From assembly GCF_027579695.1 (NCBI RefSeq), contig NC_083596.1, forward strand, positions 15,240,537-15,304,536: a stretch of DNA of 64,000 nucleotides, in the 5' to 3' direction. The translations under genes were made by a program, and so were the position numbers. The notes beneath the pieces are model-generated. The model saw nothing but the letters and a program-made list of their open reading frames with translations. It was not told the DNA's origin and did not search any database. Shown piece by piece: positions 48,739 through 61,290 of the stretch. Position 1 is the stretch's first letter, and every line of letters begins with the position of its first letter. This stretch comes from Neoarius graeffei (lineage: Eukaryota > Chordata > Actinopteri > Siluriformes > Ariidae).

Positions 48739-48845
48739 CTATATGGCCAAATGTTTAAGGACATTTGACCATCACACCCATATGTGGGCTTTCCCTGAAC
48801 TGATGCCACAACGTAAGAGGCACATGATTGTCTTAAATATATTTA

Positions 48846-50442
48846 CAGCGCCCTCCACAATTATTGGCACTCCTGGTTAAGATGTGTTAAAAGCCTTAAA
48901 ATAAATTCAGTTTTTATTGCAGAAGCATAATCTCATACTGAAAATTGTAGAAAAATGTAACCCTTAACTCAAGTGAATTAAAAAAAAAATCCCTGACTAA
49001 GAAACAATTATTTTTCATAAAATCACCTGTTCCACAATTATTGGCACCCATAACAATTCCTAGAAAATAAATGTAATTGAAGCATTTCTGAAGTATTTCT
49101 ACTGTAGTTTATAAAGTTGATCAGAGTATCTAGGAACCTTTAATTAGTAATTCATCACATTCTGTTTCCCTGGGGTATAAATATGATGTGACACAGAGGC
49201 CTATTTCTCTTATCCACTCTTCAACATGGGAAAGACAAGAGAACATACCATTCAAGTAAGGCAGATGTGTGTCGACCTTCATAAGTCAGGCAGTGGCTTC
49301 AAGAAAATAGCCACTCACCTACACCTGCCCATAGCGACAGTCAGAGGAATCATCAAGAAGTTTAAAACAACTGGAACAGTGGCAAACAAGCCTGGACGAG
49401 GATGCAAGTTTATCTTGCCACCATGCACAGTGAGGAGGATGGTAAGAGAAGTAAAAAGTTTTCCAAAGCTCACTGTTAGAGAATTGCATCAAACAGTAGC
49501 ATCTTGGGGTCACAAAGTCTCCATAACATCCATCAGGCGCTATCTACATGCCAACAAGCTGTTTGGGAGGCATGCATGGAAAAAGCCTTTTCTCACTTAC
49601 AAGCATAAACGTAAACGTCTGGAGTTCGCTAAGTGGTACTGGGACTTCAACTGGGACCGTGTGCTTTGGTCAGATGAGACCAAGATAGAGCTTTTTGGCA
49701 ACAAACACTCTAATACATCACAAAAGATGAGTATGCGGAAAAGCACCTCATGCCCACTGTGAAGTATGGGGGGAGGATCGGTGATGCTGTGGGCCTGTTT
49801 CTCTTCCAAAGGCCCTGGGAACCTTGTTAGGGTGCATGGCATCATGAACTCTTTGAAATACCAGGACATTTTAAATCAAAATCTGGTGGCCTCTGCCCGA
49901 AAGCTGAAGATGGGTCGTCACTGGGTCTTTCAGCAAGATAATGACCCTAAACATGTGGTCAAATCTACACAAAAATCGTTCACCAGACACAAAATCAAGC
50001 TTCTCCCATGGCCATCTCAGTCCCCAGACCTCAACCCAATTGAAAACCTGTGGGGTGAGCTGAAGAGGAGAGTGCATAGGAGAGGACTCTGGATGATTTA
50101 GAGAGATTGTGCAAAGAGGAATGGTCAAATATCCCTCTCTCTGTATTCTCCCATCTTGTGAAATGTTATAGGAGAATATTAAGTGCTGTCTTATTGGCAA
50201 AAGGGAGTTGTACAAAGTATTAACATCAGGGGTGCCAATAATTGTGGCACACATGATTTCATGTAAAAGAATTATTTCTTAATGTGGGATTTTTTTCCCC
50301 ACTGAATAAATGCACTTGAATTAAAGGTTGTATTTTCTCTTTTTTTTTTGCATTGTTGTCCTATATTATTTTTAAAAAAGAATTTATTAGAAACCTAAGA
50401 ACATATCTTAACGAGGGGTGCCAATAATTGTGGAGGGCGCTG
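48846..50442 (+). mobile_element. Tc1-like transposon, family D
   Basis: 1597 bp with inverted ends CAGCGCCCTCCACAATTATT and AATAATTGTGGAGGGCGCTG, flanked by TA at 48844-48845 and 50443-50444. It inserted into family F. The transposase on the + strand is frameshifted. Confidence 0.93.
49226..50250 (+). pseudogene. Tc1 transposase pseudogene (family D)
   Basis: Starts MGKTREHTIQVRQMCVDLHK; helix-turn-helix parts include HLPIATVRGIIKKFKTTGTV. LWSDETKIELFG near 49665-49700 holds the first Asp. Frame is lost near 49720-49760 and resumes with GGGSVMLWACFSSKGPGNL, then [13 protein letters not shown] (second Asp) and [17 protein letters not shown] (Glu). A further frameshift at about 50088 follows, with the C-terminal codons continuing in another frame. 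Only two or three indels separate it from an open frame, so it is fairly young. Confidence 0.88.
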
Positions 50443-50985
50443 TATGTGTTGTAGCATTAAGATTTCACTGGAACTAAGAGGGCCAAACATGTTCCAGTAT
50501 AAAGCGAGATCCATGGAGACATGGTTTGCCAATGTTTGTCTGGAAGAACTCAATTGATCTGCACAAAACCCTGACCTCAACCCTACTAAACACCTCTGGG
50601 ATGAACTGGAAAGCAGACTGCACCCCAGGCTCTTCACCCAACATCAGTGCCTGATCAGTATCCAGTAATTTAGCACAAAAGTCTTTTTGCACAAGTCTTT
50701 TAGCACAAATCTAAAGTCATTAAGCACAAAACTAAAGTCCTATCTAAAACAATGGGATAGATGGTGAAAATTTTCACTTTTTCAATCCTATTGTTCCTTT
50801 TAAGTGAGCATGGACAAGACACAAGTGTTTCTGCGATGTCTTACGTCAAAGTTTCACGTGTCAAAGTTAAAAGTTTTAATGACCTGTCACGGCTACATCA
50901 ACCATGATAAATTTTACCTCCACCTAACGTTGTAAAAACAATGGGATAGATGGACTTCGAGCTTGTGTGAAAACAAGGTAGGGCC

Positions 50986-51815
50986 AAAATACCAGGAATC
51001 AGAAATAATACCAAAACAATAGTCTGAGAGAATATTCAACAAGGCAAGATCATATACAGAACAGCAATTCTTTATGCAAATGACACAGAATTTAGGTGAT
51101 TGACAGACAAACTGTAAGACCTCTCATTGTGGTTACAGTCCATGTACTTTATATGTTGATCAAGCAGGAAATGGGTGGAGTCAATGAAGAAATGTTTCAA
51201 AAATCTCAGAAGGTGCCTCTAGTGGTCTGGTGAAGAAATGTCCCAGCTAGATATTACACTTTGTCCTTTTTATTTAGTCACAGGATGAACATCTACAGTA
51301 GTGTGCAAAAGTCTTAGGCACAGGTAAAGAAATGCTGCCGACAAAATATAGCTTAAAAAATAATGAAATTAAATGTTTCAACATTTAAAAAAATACTATA
51401 AACAACAGTAAGCCATAATAAATGAAACAAAGTCGATATTGGTGTGAGACGACCCTTAAAATAGTAAAATTAAAATAAAAAATAGTAGTGTCAGGTACAA
51501 TGAGTGCAGTTTTATAAGGAAATGAGCTGTAGGTTTTACTGAGAATCTTACAGAACCAGCCACAGTTCTTCTGGACACTTTGACTGTCACACTTGCATTT
51601 TAATTTTCTAGCAAAACCCAGTAGCCTTCATTATGTTTTCTTTTTTAATCTGAAAAGTGGTCTATTATGTAATATGCCGCTCAGATACAAACTTTTTTTT
51701 TCTGTAACATTTAATTTTGTGCTGGAAAACAAACGTTTGGACTCTAAAATGTTTTTGTACTGACTCAATGATGTAGAAGTCATAAAATAGAAATCTATAA
51801 CAAAGTTTGTATGAA
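50986..51815 (+). repeat. Long direct repeat, copy 2
   Basis: Same sequence as 39889-40716, about 11.1 kb away and in the same orientation. Short differences (for example a 14-bp gap near 51022) separate the copies. Confidence 0.85.
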
Positions 51816-51850
51816 AAAAATAGGGTGCCTCAGACTTTTGCACAGTACTG
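51296..51850. mobile_element. Tc1-type MITE
   Basis: 555 bp with inverted ends (GTGCAAAAGTCTTAGGCAC and GTGCCTCAGACTTTTGCAC), flanked by TA at 51294-51295 and 51851-51852. It does not encode a transposase. The copy beginning at 40212 lacks the right end. Confidence 0.85.
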
Positions 51851-51852
51851 TA

Positions 51853-52727
51853 TGTTTTACTGAGTTACAACTTGACCTTGTGTGTTTTACTTAGTTAAAG
51901 GATGACTGTATATTTTACTTAGTTACAGGATATGGCCTATATATACGGCCAAATGTTTGTGGATACCTAACACCCAAATAACATTTCAAACTTTTTATCA
52001 CAGTATAACCACTTTGGCTTCTGTGCGTGAAATATTCTGGAATAAAAAGCTGTCAGGGTTTCAACAGATAAATATGCTGATGCATAGTTTTCCAATTTGT
52101 GTAATGTTACAGTAGTTAGATTTATAGTCATATAGTGAATCTGTGCTGCATTGATGTGGATTTTTTTAATACTTTGGGGAGTCCCCTTCTGTAAAAAGTC
52201 TTGAGATACTTGAGAAAGTTTGGCCTAATTGGCTTAGTGGTCTCCAACCCCGTAAGTGTAATACAGCATAACTGTAATATTACACACCTGCATCACTAAC
52301 CAGTGTGTGCTTAACTTTCATTGTTTGGAATTGGAGCCCAACCTGGAGTAGGAATTTAGACGGTTGTTCCCCCCCATGACTAATACATACAGAAGGCTGT
52401 ATATAGACCAGGAAAGATGATCCTAACTCATGTTCTTCATCCTGTTTTCTGTTCCCATTTCAGGTTGTGAATAGTGCATTAGTCATGTAGGTCAGAAATT
52501 TAGACATCAGGATGTGACTTGCCCAATCAGATGGCAAGATGGGCGCAGCACGAGTGATTTTCTGTAACTACTCAAACACAGGTCAGAAAGTTATTTTATG
52601 TCTTTAGTTGTTTCCAAACATCAGTTTTGTTTTTGTTTTTTCACTAATGCGACCAATATCCTCCTTGATTCTGTTCACAAATATACCCAAATGCATCTGT
52701 AATCCATGCACTGAAGTTTAAGATCAG
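51853..52727. other. No recognisable feature
   Basis: AT-rich sequence without open frames of note. I see no gene or classifiable repeat. Confidence 0.4.
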
Positions 52728-53205
52728 ACAAGATTTGTGGCCAAAAGCCAAAAGTTTGTGGACACCTGACTATCACAGCCATATGTGTTTGTTCCCCAAA
52801 AAGTTGCCACAAACTTGGAAGTACACAGTTGTCTAGAATGTCTTTGTATGCTATAGCATTAAGATGTCCCTTCAATTGACCCAGGGGATCAAACCCAAAC
52901 TTGTTCCAGCATGGCAATGCCCCTGTGCACAAAGCAAGGTCCATAAAACATGGTTTGATAAGGTTGGAGTGGAAGAACTCGAGTGGACTGCCCAGAGCCC
53001 TGACCTCAACCCCACTGAACATTTTTGGGATGAGCTGGAATGCTAAATAAGAGCCCCAGGCTTCCACGTCTGGCATCAGTGCCTGAATTCACTAAAGCTC
53101 TTGTGGCTGAATGAGCACAAATCTCCACAGCCATGCTCCAAAATCTAGTCTAAGCCTTCCCAGAAGAATGGATGTTATTATAACAAGGTGACCACATACA
53201 TTTAG
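52728..53205 (+). mobile_element. Tc1-like fragment, family F
   Basis: Begins ggccaaaagccaaaagtttg and retains HGNAPVHKARS and SPDLNPTEHFWDELE, the second-Asp region and Glu of a Tc1 transposase, then a stop. The first Asp part is deleted. Confidence 0.75.
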
Positions 53206-53374
53206 CAAAATAATGTATTTATGATAATTTACAATTAATTAATTAACTTAAATAATTTAATATGGGGCTCCTGAGTGGTGCAACAGCAAAGTGTTTGCCC
53301 TATTATCCAGAGACTGCTAGTTAGAATCGTGATGATCCCACAGCTATCCAGAAGTGCAGTTAGGGCTTTCCTGA

Positions 53375-54065
53375 GGCTACGTTTACACTAGACCGTATCT
53401 GTCTCGTTTTCTTCGCGGATGCACTGTCCGTTTACATTAACCCCCCTGAAAAAGCGGGGAAACGGGAATCCGCCAGCGTCCACGTATTCAATCTAGATCG
53501 TGTCAGCTCCGGTGCTGTGTAAACATTCAGAATACGCGAATACGCTGTGCTGAGCTCTAGCTGGCGTCTCATTGGACAACGTCACTGTGACATCCACCTT
53601 CCTGATTCGCTGGCGTTGGTCATGTGACGCGACTGCTGAAAAACGGCGCAGACTTCCGCCTTGTATCACCTTTCATTAAAGAGTATAAAAGTATGAAAAT
53701 ACTGCAAATACTGATGCAAATACTGCCCATTGTGTACTTATGATTGTCTTTAGGCTTGCCATCCTTCCACTTGCAAGTAATAAGTGATATGCGCTGGGAT
53801 CTCACACACAGCGGCTCAGTCCCGAATCGTGGCTTGTTCACTTCACTCGCGCGCTCTGTGAGCTGCGCAGGGCCGGAGTGCGCACCCTCCAGAGGGCACT
53901 CGCTGTTCAGGGCAGAGTGATTTGGAGCGCAGGATGCCTGCGGAGCCGAGCGTATCCGCGTATTGGTGTTGCTGTGTGCACGGCTAGCGGTTTTAGTGTA
54001 AACGCGAATCGTTTTAAGAACGTTAATCTGATGATCCGCTGATTCGACGTAATGTAAACATAGCC
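53375..54065. mobile_element. hAT-like MITE
   Basis: The ends GGCTACGTTTACA and TGTAAACATAGCC are inverted near-copies. Flanking 8-mers tttcctga and tcacctga agree at six of eight. It is GC-rich with repeated cgcggat / aatcgtttt parts; no coding region. Confidence 0.7.
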
Positions 54066-54239
54066 TCACCTGAGAGTGCTTTCCAACAGCCCTCAAATGT
54101 TGCATAAATAGCAGTTCGAAAAGATGCAGTCAGCTGGCGTCACATGCCTTGGAGGAAGCATCTTTGTGTGTGATAGGGGAAACCTGTTTGGTGGGTGGGA
54201 ATTGACCATATCTAAATTCAGGAGAAAATTTTGGGGAAA

Positions 54240-54242
<3 letters not shown>

Positions 54243-54286
<44 letters not shown>
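54243..54286. repeat. (ATA)n microsatellite
   Basis: About 14 trinucleotide units. Confidence 0.95.
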
Positions 54287-54378
54287 GTGTGATTGAAGGC
54301 CTAAGAAATACCAATATATCTAGATGCATATGTATATTAGATAGGAATATCTAAACCTGTGCATTTGTAATATAAGTA

Positions 54379-54633
54379 AAACACCTATAGAATTTGCATT
54401 TCTAAAGTTCTCATGAACACTATTCCAGAGTTGAAGAGTGACACGATATGAAATACTCTTCCACCAATGGAGCTGCACGTTATCCTGGGTAATAAGAATA
54501 AGAATAGGCCTGCTTCAACCGAGTCTTGTGATTGGACTATTCTGCTTAAAGATATCAGCAAAATAAGCTTAATCTAAACCATTCAGGGCTTTAAATGTCA
54601 TAAGTATGACTATGTAACCAGTACACAGCTTAA
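54379..54633 (-). mobile_element. L2-like LINE remnant, part 1
   Basis: On the minus strand broken frames give MTFKALNGLD and LQLWNSV, C-terminal pieces of an L2-type protein. Part 2 is at 61114-61250, on the other side of the Tc1 that split it. Confidence 0.5.
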
Positions 54634-54999
54634 CAGGTCTTGCAAAAGTATTCATCCCCTTTGGTTTTATTGCATTACAAGCTGGAATTAAAATGGATTT
54701 TTGGAGGGTTAGCATCATTTGATTTACACAACATGCCTACAACTTTAAAGGTGAAAATTATTGTTTTATTGTGACACAAACAATAATTAAGATGAAAAAA
54801 AAAACCCAGAAATCTGGAGTGTGCATAGGTATTCACCCCCTCTCATATGAACCCCTAAATAAGAGCTGGTCCAACCAATTCACTTCATAAGTCACATAAT
54901 TAGTTGATTAAGATCCACCTGTGTGCAATCAAAGTGTCACATGATGTCTGTATAAATCAACCTGTTCTGGAAGGACCCTGACTCTGCTACACTACTAAG

Positions 55000-55990
55000 C
55001 AAGCAACATGAAAACCAAGGTGCACTCCAAACAGGTCAGAGACAAAGTTGTGAAGAAGTATAGATCAGGGTTGGGTTATAAAAAATATCCCAAACTTTGA
55101 ATATCCCAGGGAGCACCATTAAATCCATTATAGCAAAATGGAAATAATATGGCACCACTATAAACCTGACAAGAGAAGGCCACCCACCAAAACTCAGAGA
55201 CTGGGCAAAGAGGGCATTAATCGGAGATGCAGCAAAGACACCAAAGATAACACTGAAGGAGCTGCAAAGATCCATAGTGGAGATGGGAGTATCTGTCCAT
55301 AGGACCACTTTAAGCCATACATTCCACAGAGCTTTATGGAAGAGTGGCCAGAAAAAAGTAATTGCTTAAGAAAACACGTTTGGAGTTTGCCCAACAGCAT
55401 GTGACAGACTCCCCAAACACATGGAAGAAGATTCTCTGGTCAGATGAGACTAAAATTGATCTTTTTGGCCATCATGGGAAATGCCATGTGTTGCACAAAC
55501 CCAACACCCTGAGAACACCATCCCTACAATGAAGCATGGTGGTGGCAGCATCATGCTGTGGGGATGTTTTTCATCTGCAGGGACAGGAAAGCTGGTCAGG
55601 ATGGAAGGAAAGCTGGATGGCACTAAATACAGGGCAATTCTGGAGGAAAACCTGTTTGAGTCAGCCAGAGGTTTGAGACTGGGACAAAGGTTCACATTCC
55701 AGCAGGACAATGACCCTAAACATACTGCTAAAGCTACACTGGAGTAATTTAAAGGGAAACATTTAAATGTCTTGGAGTGGCCTAGTCAAAGCCCAGACCT
55801 CAATCCAATTGAGAATCTGTGGCACAACTTGAAGATTGCTGTACACCAACGCAACCCATCTAACTTGAAGGAGTTGGAGCAGTTTTGCCTTGAGGAATGG
55901 GCAAAAAATCCCAGTGGCTAGATGTGCTAAGCTAATAGAGGCACACCCTGTGAGACTTGCAGCTGTAATTGTAGCAAAAGGTGGCTCTAC
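55000..55990 (+). pseudogene. Tc1 transposase pseudogene (family A copy 2)
   Basis: Better kept than copy 1 because no SINE interrupts it. The N-terminal helix-turn-helix is frameshifted near 55090-55350. [12 protein letters not shown] (near 55437) holds the first Asp. The longest clean piece, 55481-55747, runs from [14 protein letters not shown] to [16 protein letters not shown] (second Asp) and ends at a TAA in place of a Trp codon. [14 protein letters not shown] follows past the stop and holds Glu. Confidence 0.85.
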
Positions 55991-56146
55991 AAAGTATTGA
56001 GTTGGGGGGGGGGTGAATACCTATGCACACTCCAGATTTCTGTTTTTTTTTCATCTTACCTATTGTTTGTGTCACAATAAAACAACAATTTTCACCTTTT
56101 AAATGGTAAAGCAAATTGTAGTTTTGAAAACAAGCTGGGACCCAGT

Positions 56147-59104
56147 ATGCCTATGCCATTCTCTATTCCTGTGTTGATAAGAAATAGAAAACATAGAGCA
56201 CATTTAACCCAGGGGATAAACCAGTCTAGCCTCCTTCCTGTTTCAAAACAACATCAGCGTGCCCAAGTGGACATTACTTCTAGACTTTCTGTAAAGCTAG
56301 CTCTTCTGAACGTTAGAACACTTTCAAACAAGTCATTTTTAATTAATGATCTTATCTACAAACACAATCTTGATTTTTTGCTTCTAACTGAAACTTGGTT
56401 GGATCAAGAAAATAGTGCTACCACCCTTATTGAAGCAGCTCCCCCAAATTTTAATTTCATGAATGCTACCCGACATGGGAAAGGTAGAGGGATCGCAAAT
56501 ATATTCAAAGCCTCTTTTCAATGTAAACAATCCTCACTTGGTGATTTTTACATCCTTTGAACACTTATGTGCACTTGTTACATGCTCTCCTAACATATTG
56601 TTATTAACTATTTACAGGCCTCCGAGACATTCAGCCAAAGTTTTTCTGGAAGAGTTTGGTGAACTGTTGTCAGTCATTTGCTTAGAGTTTGACTGTCTTA
56701 TTATATCTGGGGATTTTAACTTGCATGTAGATAATCCTGAAAACACTTGTGCCAGAGAACTACTTGCACTTATTGACAACTTCAACCTAGTACAACATGT
56801 ACAGGGGCCGACCCACTCTCGTGGTCATACCCTTGACCTCGTCATCACAAAGGGTTTTACTGTTTCTACTACTGTTGTTGACCTGGCCTTATCTGATCAT
56901 TTCTGTGTTTTCTTTGATGTTTCTATGTCTCCTCACATTCAGAACAGCTCAATGACTATGGGTAGGAGAGTCATAAACGACAACACATGTGTTCTCTTTG
57001 AGCAAGCTCTCTCTCGGATCTCAACCAAAACGTCAGACTCTGTAGATGATTTACTGGAAATTTTTAATTCAAATATGACCCAAATTATGGATGATATTGC
57101 TCCATTCAAAATCAAAAGAGTCAATGACAAGCAGAAAGCACCATGGAAGCAATACCCAGCTGTTAAATTGCTAAAGAGAGAATGTAGAAAGACTGAAAGA
57201 AAATGGCACAAATCTAAACTTCACATCCATTATCAAATCCATAAAGAGATGCTTTGTAAATATAATTATGAAATTCGTAAAGCAAGACAGTCTTTCTTCT
57301 CCAACATCATCAACAGGAATATGAACAATGCCCGTGTGCCATTTTCAACAGTGGAGAAGCTAACTAATCCCCCACCACAATTAGCACCTGAACTTCTCTC
57401 AGTTAATAAATGCAATGAGTTTGCATCCTTCTTCAAAGGTAAAATTGATAAAATACGGCAGAATATTGCTCATAATATATCTCAGTTGCAAATAATTGAA
57501 AAGCTGCAATCACCAGTGACACAGACAGACAACTTCAACACAATGTCAGAATTTTGTTTAATTGATTACGAGACTCTTGAAAAAACTGTACAAAATCTCA
57601 GTTCCTCAACATCTGCATTGGACATTCTGCCCACCAACTTTTTTAAGTCTGTTCTTCACCTCATAATTACAGATGTGCTTCAGATCATAAATACATCCTT
57701 AGAGACTGGCATTGTTCCCGTGTCCCTGAAAAAAGCCATTGTAAAGCCTCTACTTAAAAAGAATAATCTGGATGCTTCAGTATTAAACAACTACAGGCCA
57801 ATGTCAAATCTACCATTCATCGGGAAAATCCTTGAAAAAATTGTCTTCAATCAATTTACTGCCTTCTTGATATCAAACAGCGGTTTTGATAACTTTCAGT
57901 CAGGATTTCGTGCCAATCATAGCACTGAAACAGCGCTGATTAAAGTTATAAATGACATACGTCTTAATACTGATGCAGGCAAAACATCGGTCCTGGTGTT
58001 ACTGGACCTCAGTGCAGCTTTTGATAATGCTGATCACAACATACTGCTATATCAACTTGAACACTGGGTTGGGTTGACTGGTAAAGTTATCAATTGGTTA
58101 AAATCATACTTAAAAGACAGAAGATTCTTTGTTACCATGGGAAATTGTACCTCAACATCAATGTCCTTGACCTGTGGTGTCCCCCAGGGGTCGATTCTTG
58201 GACCATTACTATTCAACCTTTATATGCTCCCACTTGGACAAATTATCAAGAACAACTCAATTTTGTATCACTGCTATGCAGATGACACCCAAATTTATTT
58301 TGCTCTATCACCTAATGATTATGCCCCCCTTGAATGTCTCTACCAGTGTATCGACCAAATCAACAACTGGATGTCACAAAATTTTCTTCAGCTGAACACA
58401 GATAAAACAGAAATAATTCTCTTTGGGAAAAAAGATGAAAGACTCAGGATTACCACTATTCTTGACACAAAGGGGATTAAAACAAAAGATATGGTTAAAA
58501 ATCTTGGTGTTTTCATTGACAGTGAGCTAAACTTTAACAGTCACATGAAAGCAATCACTAAAACAGAATTTTATCACCTAAAAACATTTCCAAACTAAGA
58601 GGACTTATGTCAAAAAATGATCTGGAAAAACTTATACATGCCTTCATCTCTAGTAGGGTTGATTACTGCAATGGCCTTTTCACAGGCCTGCCAAAAAAGA
58701 CCATCAAACGACTTCAGGTGATTCAAAATGCAGCGGCTAGGGTTCTCACACGAACAAAAAGAACAGAGCACATTACTCCAATTCTAAGGTCCCTTCACTG
58801 GCTTCCAGTAAGCTATAGAATTGACTTTAAAGTATTGCTGCTGGTGTATAAATCTCTAAATGGTACAGGGCCCAATTACCTCTCTGATATGTTGCAGCGG
58901 CCTAACCCAATCAGATCTACCAGATCGCAGCAGCAAAATTTACTGGTAAAACCTGTTGTTAAAACAAAGTGTGGTGAAGCAGCTTTTAGCTACTATGCAG
59001 TACAGCTATGGAACCAACTCCCAGAGGACATAAAAAATGCTCCTGCTGTTGGCAGCTTCAAATCTAGACTGAAGACCAAGCTGTTCTCAGATGTTTTCTG
59101 CTAA
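56147..59104 (+). pseudogene. LINE endonuclease-reverse transcriptase (two frameshifts)
   Basis: The product nicks target DNA and copies the LINE RNA there. The first frame (56147-56560) has KLALLNVRTLSNKS and LLLTETWLD of the AP-type endonuclease. The second (56463-58598) continues with IISGDFNLHVD, GHTLDLVIT and SDHFCVFFD, completing the endonuclease, then the reverse transcriptase: NYRPMSNLPFIGKILEK, LLDLSAAFDNADHNILL, GVPQGSILGPLLFNLY and YADDTQIY with the catalytic Asp pair. A shift near 58585 leads to the third frame ending at 59104 with RLQVIQNAAARVLT and HWLPVSYRIDFK. Only two frameshifts and no internal stops were seen, so it is fairly young. Confidence 0.88.
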
Positions 59105-59330
59105 ATGATTAATATTGTCATCTTTACGTGTTTTAAACTTTCTTAACTTTTACAGTCTCTGCATATTTTAAACTTTACTTAACTTTTATTCTATTTTATT
59201 CTGCTGTTTTTTTTACTGAACTTTTACTTCATTTTATTATTTTATGTCTACTATTGTTTAATTCTTATTATTTTTCTTCCCCAATTATTTTATGTAATTT
59301 TATTTTCTATTGTTTACTGTTTTGCTTTTA

Positions 59331-60907
59331 CAACCCCGATTCCAAAAAAGTTGGGACCAAAGTACAAATTGTAAATAAAAACGGAATGCAATGATCTGGA
59401 AGTTTCAAAATTCCATATTTTATTCAGAATAGAACATAGATGACATATCAAATGTTTAAACTGAGAAAATGTATCATTTAAAGAGAAAAATTAGGTGATT
59501 TTAAATTTCATGACAACAACACATCTCAAAAAAGTTGGGACAAGGCCATGTTTACCACTGTGAGACATCCCCTTTTCTCTTTACAACAGTCTGTAAACGT
59601 CTGGGGACTGAGGAGACAAGTTGCTCAAGTTTAGGGATAGGAATGTTAACCCATTCTTGTCTAATGTAGGATTCTAGTTGCTCAACTCTCTTAGGTCTTT
59701 TTTGTCATATCTTCCGTTTTATGATGCGCCAAATGTTTTCTATGAGTGAAAGATCTGGACTGCAGGCTGGCCAGTTCAGTACCCGAACCCTTCTTCTACG
59801 CAGCCATGATGCTGTAATTGATGCAGTATGTGGTTTGGCATTGTCATGTTGGAAAATGCAAGGTCTTCCCTGAAAGAGACGTCGTCTGGATGGGAGCATA
59901 TGTTGCTCTAGAACCTGGATATACCTTTCAGCATTGATGGTGTCTTTCCAGATGTGTAAGTTGCCCATGCCACACGCACTAATGCAACCCCATACCATCA
60001 GAGATGCAGGCTTCTGAACTGAGCACTGATAACAACTTGGGTCGTCCTTCTCCTCTTTAGTCCGAATGACACGGCGTCCCTGATTTCCATAAAGAACTTC
60101 AAATTTTGATTCGTCTGACCACAGAACAGTTTTCCACTTTGCCACAGTCCATTTTAAATGAGCCTTGGCCCAGAAAAGATGTCTGCGCTTCTGGATCATG
60201 TTTAGATACGGCTTCTTCTTTGAACTATAGAGTTTTAGCTGGCAACGGCGGATGGCACAGTGAATTGTGTTCACAGGTAATGTTCTCTAGAAATATTCCT
60301 GAGCCCATTTTGTGATTTCCAATACAGAAGCATGCCTGTATGTGATGCAGTGCGGTCTAAGGGCCCGAAGATCACGGGCACCCACTATGGTTTTCCGGCC
60401 TTGACCCTTACGCACAGAGATTCTTCCAGATTCTCTGAATCTTTTGATGATATTATGCACTGTAGATGATGATATGTTCAAACTCTTTGCAATTTTACAC
60501 TGTCAAACTCCTTTCTGATATTGCTCCACTATTTGTCGGCGCAGAATTAGGGGGATTGGTGATCCTCTTCCCATCTTTACTTCTGAGAGCTGCTGCCACT
60601 CCAAGATGCTCTTTTTAAACCCAGTCATGTTAATGACCTATTGCCAATTGACCTAATGAGTTGCAATTTGGTCCTCCAGCTGTTCCTTTTTTGTACCTTT
60701 AACTTTTCCAGCCTCTTATTGCCCCTGTCCCAACTTTTTTGAGATGTGTTGCTGTCATGAAATTTCAAAATGTCTCACTTTCGACATTTGATATGTTGTC
60801 TATGTTCTACTGTGAATACAATATCAGTTTTTGAGATTTGTAAATTATTGCATTCCGTTTTTATTTACAATTTGTACTTTGTCCCAACTTTTTTGGAATC
60901 GGGGTTG
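59331..60907 (-). mobile_element. Tc1-like transposon, family B copy 2
   Basis: The ends CAACCCCGATTCCAAAAAAG and complement match copy 1 at 18015-19604. TA precedes the left end; the right flank reads TT. It inserted in the 3' UTR of the LINE. Confidence 0.92.
59570..60630 (-). pseudogene. Tc1 transposase pseudogene (family B copy 2)
   Basis: Close relative of the open copy at 18232-19296. It has [10 protein letters not shown] (first Asp, with the usual Trp), [11 protein letters not shown] (second Asp) and [11 protein letters not shown] (Glu). A stop near 60289 (TAG in place of the Gln after YF) and one near 60504 cut the N-terminal part, and the frame closes at 59705. It keeps the 12 nt missing from copy 1. 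Confidence 0.88.
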
Positions 60908-61113
60908 TTCTTCTGTAAAGCACATTGAACTGCCACTGTGTATGAAATGTGCTATATAAATAAACTTGCCTTGCCCTGCCTTGCCTTTAAAATGGTAGGC
61001 ATGTTGTGTAAATCAAATGGTGGTAACCCCCTAAAAATCCATTTTCATTCCAGCTTGTAATGCAACAAAACAGGACAAACACCGAAGGGGATGAATACTT
61101 TTGCAAGACACTG

Positions 61114-61250
61114 GAGCTTGGAGTTTATTATAGTTGAAACTTCCTGAAAAGAGGCAACAGAGCAGCCAGCCAGCAAAACATTACAGTGGCCTAATCTAAA
61201 AGTTATATAAGCATGCACTAGATTATCAGCATCATGTAGGCTTAACATGT
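61114..61250 (-). mobile_element. L2-like LINE remnant, part 2
   Basis: On the minus strand DADNLVHAYITFRLGHCNVL and LAGCS correspond to the IHAFISSRLDYCN region of L2-type proteins. This part lies upstream of part 1 on that strand, so the two ends fit one element opened by Tc1 family A copy 2. Confidence 0.55.
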
Positions 61251-61290
61251 CTTATGCTATGTTTTTTTTTCTTTAAATGATAATGTGCAG

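Larger units (their letters stand above)
48739..50668 (+). mobile_element. Tc1-like element, family F, interrupted by Tc1 family D
   Basis: The left part (ggccaaatgtttaaggacat, tgaccatcacacccatatgt) stops at 48845. The right part resumes at 50445 with tgttgtagcattaagatttc and ends with CCTCAACCCTACTAAACACC, a decayed PDLNPIE region, near 50668. It is degenerate and matches the piece at 52728-53205. Confidence 0.7.
53263..54287 (+). repeat. tRNA-derived SINE with (ATA)n tail, split by a hAT-like MITE
   Basis: Starts ggggctcctgagtggtgcaa, the head seen in a common fish SINE group. It continues after the insertion at 53375-54065 and runs into the ATA repeat. The boundary on the 3' side is a guess. 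Confidence 0.55.
56109..60983 (+). mobile_element. L2/Rex1-like LINE, nearly full length, with Tc1 in its 3' UTR
   Basis: Target duplication of about 12-14 bp (ccttttaaatggta at 56095-56108, cctttaaaatggta at 60984-60997). The 3' end reads gtgctatataaataaacttg followed by ttgcc repeats, a tail known from fish CR1-superfamily LINEs. Coding region 56147-59104 is nearly open. Tc1 family B copy 2 interrupts the 3' UTR. Confidence 0.85.
54634..61113 (+). mobile_element. Tc1-like transposon, family A copy 2, split by a LINE
   Basis: The left end GTCTTGCAAAAGTATTCATC and right end GATGAATACTTTTGCAAGAC match family A copy 1. The element runs to about 56108, is interrupted by the LINE, and resumes at 60984 with aaaatggtaggcatgttgtg. 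Confidence 0.88.
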
